Shown here: in pieces, positions 6,072 to 10,792 of the stretch | Layout: each line of letters starts with the position of its first letter | How positions within the stretch are numbered: position 1 is the stretch's first letter | Assembly (NCBI GenBank): GCA_038236965.1 | Contig: JBBRZF010000120.1 | Span: 1-10,792, forward strand | DNA from: JBBRZF01 sp038236965 | GTDB lineage: Bacteria > Acidobacteriota > Terriglobia > Terriglobales > Acidobacteriaceae | Length of the DNA stretch: 10,792 bases | Reading direction: 5' to 3' | Translations under genes and position numbers: made by a program | The notes under the pieces: generated by a model | Seen by the model: the letters and a program-made list of their open reading frames with translations, nothing else | Databases searched by the model: none | What the model was told of the DNA's origin: nothing

Positions 6072-6863
6072 CTATTTCGCGGGTTTCGACATCTTCAGCA
6101 TCGCCATCTCGATCAGCGCCGGAAAGGTGCGATAGAGCCAGATAGCAAAGCGGTCGCGTGCGGGGACGACGATTTCCTTCTTCCCCGTTAGATAGCCGGA
6201 GAGGATAGCGCGCGCGACGCGCTCGGCCGAGATGCCGCGCACCTCTCCTCCTCCAATGCGTTTTCGCTCGCTGCCGCGCACCGCGTTGGCGGAGAACTGT
6301 GTCTTCACATATCCAGGGCAGACGTTCATCACCTTGACTCCGGTGTTGCGTAATTCCAGTCGCGCCGCCTTGCTCATGCAGTTGAGTGCGTGCTTGGTGG
6401 CGCCGTAGGCCGCCATGTAGGGCACGGCGATGTATCCGGCCACCGATGAGATGTTGATGATGGTCCCGCTTCCCTGCCCTCGCAGCACGGGGATGACGAG
6501 TTGCATCGCGTCCACTGCGGCAAAAAGGTTGGTGTCGAACATGCGGCGGCACTCGGCCATGTCCATCTTCTCGACGGAATCGATGAGTCCGAAGCCGGCA
6601 TTGTTGATCCAGACATCGATGCGTCCGAAGCGCGCGAGGGTGAACTCCAGCAGGTTTGCGAGTTGCTCACGCGAACGAACGTCGCAGGCGAAGGCGGCCG
6701 TGCGTTCGGCATTGCCGACGCGCGAACGAACGGCTTCGAGTTTGGCCAGGTCGCGCGAGGCAAGGACGACCGTCGCGCCTTCCGCGGCAAACACCTTTAC
6801 AACGGCCTCGCCGATGCCCATTGAGGCTCCGGTAACCACCACAACTTTGTCTTTCAATCGCAT
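6072..6863 (-). CDS. Short-chain dehydrogenase/reductase (classical SDR)
   Basis: This is an NAD(P)-dependent oxidoreductase with a Rossmann fold. The 263 residues show the cofactor glycine motif TGASMGIG (11-18), NNAG (87-90), the catalytic Ser in ISSVAG (139-140) and YGATK (Tyr153, Lys157). The C-terminus (IWLYRTFPALIEMAMLKMSK) is hydrophobic and may touch membrane or bind a lipid-like substrate, as in some SDRs acting on fatty or isoprenoid groups (inference). The start at 6863 is chosen because MRLKDKVVVVTG is the normal SDR N-terminus. The frame stays open 36 codons further upstream, but that extension is unlike any SDR. No ribosome binding site precedes this ATG, yet a good promoter ends 7 bases before it, suggesting a leaderless message. 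The substrate is not predictable. Confidence 0.9.
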   Translation of the reverse strand: MRLKDKVVVVTGASMGIGEAVVKVFAAEGATVVLASRDLAKLEAVRSRVGNAERTAAFACDVRSREQLANLLEFTLARFGRIDVWINNAGFGLIDSVEKMDMAECRRMFDTNLFAAVDAMQLVIPVLRGQGSGTIINISSVAGYIAVPYMAAYGATKHALNCMSKAARLELRNTGVKVMNVCPGYVKTQFSANAVRGSERKRIGGGEVRGISAERVARAILSGYLTGKKEIVVPARDRFAIWLYRTFPALIEMAMLKMSKPAK

Positions 6864-6870
6864 GAAACTG

Positions 6871-6899
6871 CTTGTATGGGGCGCGGACGAAGATGTCAA
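6871..6899 (-). promoter_or_regulatory. SDR promoter positioned for a leaderless transcript
   Basis: A perfect -35 TTGACA (6899-6894), a 17-base spacer and a -10 TACAAG (6876-6871, 4/6) read towards the SDR gene. Only 7 bases separate the -10 from the ATG, so transcription should start within one or two bases of the start codon. This agrees with the missing Shine-Dalgarno sequence. Confidence 0.55.
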
Positions 6900-7009
6900 G
6901 CGGAACAAATCGCCGAGAGAGAAATTCCACTCTCGTTTTTCAGCAACGCGAAGGTGCCGGAGCACGTCCAATGGAATACGCCTGGCAATCGGCAGTCCGA
7001 TGCGGGCGT

Positions 7010-7016
7010 GGAGGAA
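7010..7016 (+). promoter_or_regulatory. Ribosome binding site deciding a TTG start
   Basis: GGAGGAA lies 7 bases before TTG at 7024. This supports TTG over the upstream in-frame ATG at 7000, which has no such site and would place the GGAGGAA inside the gene. Confidence 0.65.
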
Positions 7017-7023
7017 CCACCCG

Positions 7024-8532
7024 TTGAAGCTTCCCCATACGCTCGGCGAACTCCGCCGCAGTACGTTCAGCGAGCAACGCCTTCTCGCTCGCCGTGTGAA
7101 AGATGAAATGCGCGAAAACCTGGTTGAGCGTCTGCGAGGGGGCGGCCCGGTGTTCCCCGGAATTGTCGGTTATGACGACTCGGTCGTTCCCCAGATCGTG
7201 AACGCCATCCTGTCGCGGCACAACTTCATTCTGCTCGGCCTTCGCGGACAGGCAAAAAGCCGTATCCTGCGCGCGCTTACTTCGCTGCTGGATTCCGACA
7301 CGCCTTACATCGCCGGATGCGAGATCCGCGACAATCCTTACGCGCCGCTCTGCCGCCGCTGTCGGGAACTGATCGCCGAGCGCGGCGACGACACCACCAT
7401 TGCCTATCTCACGCCGGACGAGCGCTACGTCGAAAAACTGGCTACTCCGGACGTGACGATCGCCGACCTCATCGGCGACGTCGATCCCATCAAAGCTGCG
7501 CGCAGCGGACACGAACTCGCGAGCGAACTCACCATCCATTACGGACTGCTGCCGCGGGCGAATCGCGGGATTTTCGCAATAAACGAATTGCCTGACCTCG
7601 CAGGCAAGATACAGGTCGGACTGTTCAACATCATGCAGGAAGGCGACGTGCAGATAAAGGGCTACCCGATACGTCTGCCGCTGGATGTTGCGCTGGTGTT
7701 CAGCGCGAATCCGGAAGACTACACGGCGCGTGGCAAGATCATCACTCCGTTGAAAGACCGTATCGGATCGGAGATTCGTACGCACTATCCCGCAACGGTA
7801 GAAGAAGGCATCGCCATCACCACGCAGGAAGCGTGGGTGGAACGCGATGGATTGAAGTTGCAGATCCCTAATTACGTTCGCGAGGTCATCGAACAGATCG
7901 CATTCGTTGCGCGGGAAGATAAACGAATCGATAAGCGCAGCGGCGTCTCGCAACGACTACCCATCAGCGTGGTGGAGAACGTCATCTCCAACGCAGAGCG
8001 CCGCGCGATACGCAACGGCGAACTGTATGTCGTTCCCAGGCTAAGCGATATCTACGCAGCCATGCCCAGCATCACCGGCAAACTGGAGCTGGAATACGAA
8101 GGCGAGATGCGCGGCGCCGATACGGTCGCGCGGGAAGTCATCCGCGGCGCAATAGCGCGTGTTTTCGATGAATACTTCCAAGGCAAGAACCTCAAGCAGG
8201 TTGTGCAGTGGTTCGAACTTGGCGGCGAGATACAGCTTTCCGACACGGCGGCTGCCACCATGGCCCTTGCGGGTCTTCAGAACATACAAGGCCTGCTCGA
8301 CCAACTCGACGGTCTCGGGCTGGAAGACCAGTCCCATCCGGAGGTGCAAGTTTCGGCGGCGGAGTTTGTGCTGGAAGGTCTCTACGCACACAAGCGTATC
8401 GGGCGCAGCGAAGAGCGCGTCTTCAGCGCCGGAGAGAAGCCGGCCAAGCGCAACGATCGCGACTTCAACCGCGAAGATGCGGAGCCAGACGAGTTCGAGA
8501 CGCGGCGGAGGAATCGCAGGCCCTTCAACTAG
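7024..8532 (+). CDS. MoxR/Mg-chelatase-like AAA+ ATPase paired with a VWA protein
   Basis: This is a predicted cytoplasmic ATPase of 502 residues in the helix-2-insert clade (MoxR, RavA, BchI). The N-terminus MKLPHTLGELRRSTFSEQR is what I recall for acidobacterial homologues, supporting the TTG start. Walker A is GLRGQAKS (72-79), with Ala before Lys as usual in this clade. Walker B reads GIFAINEL (182-189), with Asn187 in place of the usual Asp but Glu188 kept. Sensor 1 is SANP (Asn229) and the likely arginine finger is LKDRIGS (Arg246). SGVSQRLP (306-313) belongs to the lid. Cys99, Cys110 and Cys113 could form part of a metal site. The last 40 residues are charged and probably disordered. 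The VWA gene starts 9 bases downstream. Databases often call such proteins magnesium chelatase, but a chaperone or remodelling role is as likely. Confidence 0.88.
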   Translation: MKLPHTLGELRRSTFSEQRLLARRVKDEMRENLVERLRGGGPVFPGIVGYDDSVVPQIVNAILSRHNFILLGLRGQAKSRILRALTSLLDSDTPYIAGCEIRDNPYAPLCRRCRELIAERGDDTTIAYLTPDERYVEKLATPDVTIADLIGDVDPIKAARSGHELASELTIHYGLLPRANRGIFAINELPDLAGKIQVGLFNIMQEGDVQIKGYPIRLPLDVALVFSANPEDYTARGKIITPLKDRIGSEIRTHYPATVEEGIAITTQEAWVERDGLKLQIPNYVREVIEQIAFVAREDKRIDKRSGVSQRLPISVVENVISNAERRAIRNGELYVVPRLSDIYAAMPSITGKLELEYEGEMRGADTVAREVIRGAIARVFDEYFQGKNLKQVVQWFELGGEIQLSDTAAATMALAGLQNIQGLLDQLDGLGLEDQSHPEVQVSAAEFVLEGLYAHKRIGRSEERVFSAGEKPAKRNDRDFNREDAEPDEFETRRRNRRPFN

Positions 8533-8541
8533 GCCGCCATC

Positions 8542-9786
8542 ATGAAACGCGTTCGCTATAGCAAATACATACCCGACCTCGCCTCCGACATGAGCCTGGA
8601 GGACCTGATGAACGCGCTCTCCGACTACCTGTTGCAGAGCGGTTTCGAGAACCAGTACTCACAATGGCACCAGGCGGGCGATGACGAGCAGGCACTCGAA
8701 GCTTTGCAAGAAGCTATACGCGAAGCGCTGCTCAATGGAGAACTTTTCGACGAGGAGATGCAGCAGCAGCTCGATGAAATGCAGTCCGAAGGCCGCATGG
8801 ACGAACTCATAGAACACATCATGGATCGCATGGAGCAGGAGGATTACATCTCTGTTTCCGAGCCGCATGATCCGGCCAAAGCATCCACCGTGGAAGGGCA
8901 GGTAGGCGAACCGCAGACACAGGCGCGCTTCGAGGTGACCGACAAAGGACTGGATTTCCTCGGCTATCGAACGCTGCGCGACCTGCTGGGCTCATTGGGA
9001 AAGTCGAGCTTTGGTCGTCACGACACGCGCGACCAGGCGACGGGCATCGAATCCAGCGGATCGAGCAAGCAATACGAATTTGGCGATACGCTCAACCTGG
9101 ACATCACGGCAACGTTGTCTTCGGCCATCCAGCGCGAGGGTCTGACCATCCCGCTCAACATCGAGTACAGCGACCTGCAGGTTCACCAGTGCGAGTACCA
9201 GTCCTCCTGCGCGACCGTATTGATGCTGGATTGTTCGCACTCCATGATCCTTTACGGAGAGGACCGATTCACTCCGGCGAAGAAAGTCGCGATGGCACTC
9301 TCGCAACTGATACGCACTCAGTATCCGGGAGACTCCCTATCGCTGGTGCTCTTCCACGACTCGGCGGAAGAGCTCCCTATATCGCAACTGGCGCGTGTGA
9401 AAGTGGGACCGTATTACACGAACACGCGCGAAGGCCTGCGGCTGGCGCAACGCATCCTGCAGCGTCAGCGCAAGGACATGAAACAGATCATCATGATCAC
9501 CGACGGCAAGCCCTCGGCGTTGACTCTTGAAGACGGACGCATTTACAAGAACGCTTTCGGACTCGATCCCCTCGTGGTAAGCAAGACGCTGGAAGAGGTT
9601 TCCAAGTGCAAGCGCGCGGGAGTGATGATCAACACCTTCATGCTCGCAAGCGATTACGGACTCGTTCAGTTTGTGCAGAAGGTCACGGAGATGTGTCGCG
9701 GCAAGGCTTACTTCACCACGCCCTACACGCTCGGCCAGTATCTGCTGATGGATTACATGAGCCGGAAGATGAAGACCATCCACTGA
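8542..9786 (+). CDS. VWA-domain protein, partner of the AAA+ ATPase
   Basis: The 414-residue protein has no signal peptide. The N-terminal 110 residues are helical and acidic (LQEAIREALLNGELFDEEMQ, MDELIEHIMDRMEQE) and probably contact the ATPase or a client. A middle linker (about 111-205) contains a Gly/Ser-rich patch (SSGSSKQYEFGD). The C-terminal von Willebrand A domain has a complete metal-ion-dependent adhesion site: DCSHS (Asp230, Ser232, Ser234), Thr293 or Thr295 in YYTNTREG, and Asp321 in ITDG. In RavA-ViaA, MoxR-CoxE and BchI-BchD pairs the VWA protein couples ATPase action to the client, and I infer the same here. The start is the first ATG after the ATPase stop. The ribosome binding site is weak, so translation is probably coupled. 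Confidence 0.9.
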   Translation: MKRVRYSKYIPDLASDMSLEDLMNALSDYLLQSGFENQYSQWHQAGDDEQALEALQEAIREALLNGELFDEEMQQQLDEMQSEGRMDELIEHIMDRMEQEDYISVSEPHDPAKASTVEGQVGEPQTQARFEVTDKGLDFLGYRTLRDLLGSLGKSSFGRHDTRDQATGIESSGSSKQYEFGDTLNLDITATLSSAIQREGLTIPLNIEYSDLQVHQCEYQSSCATVLMLDCSHSMILYGEDRFTPAKKVAMALSQLIRTQYPGDSLSLVLFHDSAEELPISQLARVKVGPYYTNTREGLRLAQRILQRQRKDMKQIIMITDGKPSALTLEDGRIYKNAFGLDPLVVSKTLEEVSKCKRAGVMINTFMLASDYGLVQFVQKVTEMCRGKAYFTTPYTLGQYLLMDYMSRKMKTIH

Positions 9787-9821
9787 GCGAACTTCGTATC
9801 AGGAGTGATTCGATCTCAAAC

Positions 9822-9853
9822 AAAAAGAGGAAGCTCAAAGCTTCCTCTTTTTT
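9822..9853. terminator. Bidirectional terminator between VWA and CDGSH genes
   Basis: A perfect 14-bp stem (9822-9835 and 9839-9852) with a 3-base loop has A5 on one side and T6 on the other. It therefore reads as a strong intrinsic terminator on both strands, lying 35 bases after the VWA stop and 16 bases after the CDGSH stop. Confidence 0.93.
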
Positions 9854-9868
9854 CAAGCTCTAATGCGT

Positions 9869-10144
9869 CTACCCTTTTACGGGATTACTGGAGCTTGGAT
9901 TATCGCCTGCCGGTTTGGGCTGGTCGTTCGCCACAGCTGCTTCTGCCGCCTGGAAACCGATCTTGGAATGAGTACCGTCGCAAAAAGGCTTTTTCACACT
10001 GGCGCCACAGCGGCACAGCGAGAAGCCGGTCTTTCCGGTCAGGTCGTACTTGTTTCCATTCGCGTCTACCAGTTCCACCGCGCCTTCAGGCGCTTCAACA
10101 CGGTACGGACCGTTAGGCCGAATCGTGATTTTTACGTCTGCCAT
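9869..10144 (-). CDS. CDGSH-type iron-sulfur protein (MitoNEET-like)
   Basis: This small 91-residue protein is expected to bind one [2Fe-2S] cluster with three Cys and one His. The full signature is present: Cys44-Arg-Cys46-X2-Ser49-X3-Pro53-Phe-Cys55-Asp-Gly-Thr-His59, with Thr replacing the Ser of the CDGSH name. The N-terminal half (MADVKITIRPNGPYRVEAPE) is the beta-rich part seen in bacterial single-domain members. The tail after residue 66 is Ala/Pro/Ser-rich and likely disordered. There is no membrane anchor, so it should be cytoplasmic. AGGAGGAA precedes the ATG closely. It lies 67 bases after the debranching-enzyme gene on the same strand, so the two may be co-transcribed. A role in electron or cluster transfer is the family's general assignment, and no partner is indicated here. 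Confidence 0.93.
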   Translation of the reverse strand: MADVKITIRPNGPYRVEAPEGAVELVDANGNKYDLTGKTGFSLCRCGASVKKPFCDGTHSKIGFQAAEAAVANDQPKPAGDNPSSSNPVKG

Positions 10145-10211
10145 CTAGTTCCTCCTGCTGCTCTACTTCTTGAAGATATCACGCTTTGGCCGACCAACTT
10201 CCTGGGTAGCT

Positions 10212-10792
10212 TCACTTGCGAAAAGCGACATTCACAAGCAGCTTATCGCCCTCTATATCCACTACGTTGCAGAAGGTACGGTTTCCGCGCCGCGTGAAAT
10301 CCAGGCCCACGCGGACCTCGCCGATGCGCAGATTGCGTATATGCACATAATCCAGCCAATCTGGCAGTTGCGGATTGATCACGTTCAGTTCCTTGCGCTG
10401 GGCACTGGGACGTATGCCAAGCACCGAAGTAAGGATGAGGAACATCGCTCCCGACGCCCAGGCCTGCGGCGAGCAGGAAACGGGATAGTGCACAGGCTCG
10501 TCGTACTCGCGACGACGAACGCCGCAGAAAAGTTCTGGCAGGCGATAGTCGCGGAACTTGAGTGCCGCCTGAAAAAGCGCGGTCATCAATCGCATAGCCG
10601 CTCCGCGATCCTCGTTGAGCGACATGCCGTGGGCAATGAGCGAATTATCATGCGGCCACACAGACCCGCGGTGATAACTGAGCGGGTTGAAGACGCGCTC
10701 GTCCTGTGACATCGTTCGCCATCCCCATCCGCTGAACATGTCTTCGCGCATCAGTCGCTGCGCAACCAATCGCGCGCGTTCGCGTCCTATGA
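10212..10792 (-). CDS. Glycogen debranching-type amylo-alpha-1,6-glucosidase, C-terminal part
   Basis: Only the last 193 codons or so lie in the window. The frame stays open to the right edge (IGRERARLVAQRLMREDMFS), so the start is outside. The segment matches the end of the (alpha/alpha)6-barrel catalytic domain of bacterial debranching enzymes: MFSGWGWRTMS, NPLSYHRGSVWPHDNSLIAHG, DYRLPELFCG and CSPQAWASGAMFLILTSVLG. A C-terminal beta-rich tail follows (VGLDFTRRGNRTFCNVVDIE). Such enzymes hydrolyse alpha-1,6 branch points in glycogen or related glucans. Some relatives of this fold act on other sugars, so the exact substrate is uncertain. The CDGSH gene follows after 67 bases with no clear terminator between them. 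Confidence 0.85.
   Translation of the reverse strand, partial: IGRERARLVAQRLMREDMFSGWGWRTMSQDERVFNPLSYHRGSVWPHDNSLIAHGMSLNEDRGAAMRLMTALFQAALKFRDYRLPELFCGVRRREYDEPVHYPVSCSPQAWASGAMFLILTSVLGIRPSAQRKELNVINPQLPDWLDYVHIRNLRIGEVRVGLDFTRRGNRTFCNVVDIEGDKLLVNVAFRK

Noticed and set aside
6914..6940. Hairpin CGAGAG/CTCTCG followed by five T on the plus strand, a possible terminator or attenuator
   Set aside because: The stem is only 6 bp with a 10-base loop, and no gene ends here on this strand. An attenuator ahead of the AAA+ gene is possible but unsupported.
6430..7023. Long 5' extension of the AAA+ frame back to 6430
   Set aside because: The extension is antisense to the SDR gene and unlike the ATPase family. 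The TTG at 7024 has a well-spaced GGAGGAA and gives the expected N-terminus.
6940..7953. Open frame of 337 codons on the minus strand opposite the AAA+ gene
   Set aside because: It is fully overlapped by a gene with clear ATPase motifs and shows no recognisable domain of its own.

Overview
This 10.8 kb window is bacterial chromosomal DNA of fairly high GC content. I infer an Acidobacteriota member (Terriglobia/Koribacter-like). The basis is the style of the AAA+/VWA pair, the short-Q-loop cytochrome bd and the S41 peptidase, which resemble proteins I know from that phylum. No rRNA or other marker gene is present to confirm it. I see no prophage, insertion sequence, CRISPR array or tRNA.

Layout, left to right. 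Positions 1-425 hold no gene, but they contain a promoter-like site, two terminator hairpins, a short heptamer repeat and a 17-bp perfect AT-rich inverted repeat. cydB and cydA (426-2851, minus strand, transcribed cydA then cydB) encode a cytochrome bd-type quinol oxidase. Upstream of cydA lie two overlapping 12-bp palindromes and the terminator of the next operon. That operon (minus) holds a small cysteine-rich protein of unknown function, broken by a one-base frameshift, followed by a hotdog-fold acyl-CoA thioesterase. A small TPR protein (4178-4504, plus) diverges from it. A shared terminator then separates the TPR gene from an S41/PDZ peptidase gene (4588-5923, minus) that is split by three one-base frameshifts. 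An SDR oxidoreductase (6072-6863, minus) follows, with a promoter placed so close to its ATG that the mRNA should be leaderless. Divergent from it is a two-gene plus-strand operon: a MoxR/Mg-chelatase-like AAA+ ATPase (7024-8532) and a VWA-domain protein with an intact MIDAS motif (8542-9786). The right end (minus) carries a CDGSH iron-sulfur protein and the C-terminal part of a glycogen debranching-type glucosidase that runs off the window.

How the genes work together: cydA and cydB form one membrane complex that oxidises quinol and reduces O2. The AAA+ and VWA proteins almost certainly act as a pair, as in RavA-ViaA, MoxR-CoxE and BchI-BchD, but their client is unknown. This pair is the best candidate here for an undescribed system. 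The other genes look like separate housekeeping or accessory units.

The oddest local feature is four one-base frameshifts between about 3840 and 5875, in two genes whose reading frames are otherwise well preserved. They point either to sequence error in this stretch or to very recent gene loss.
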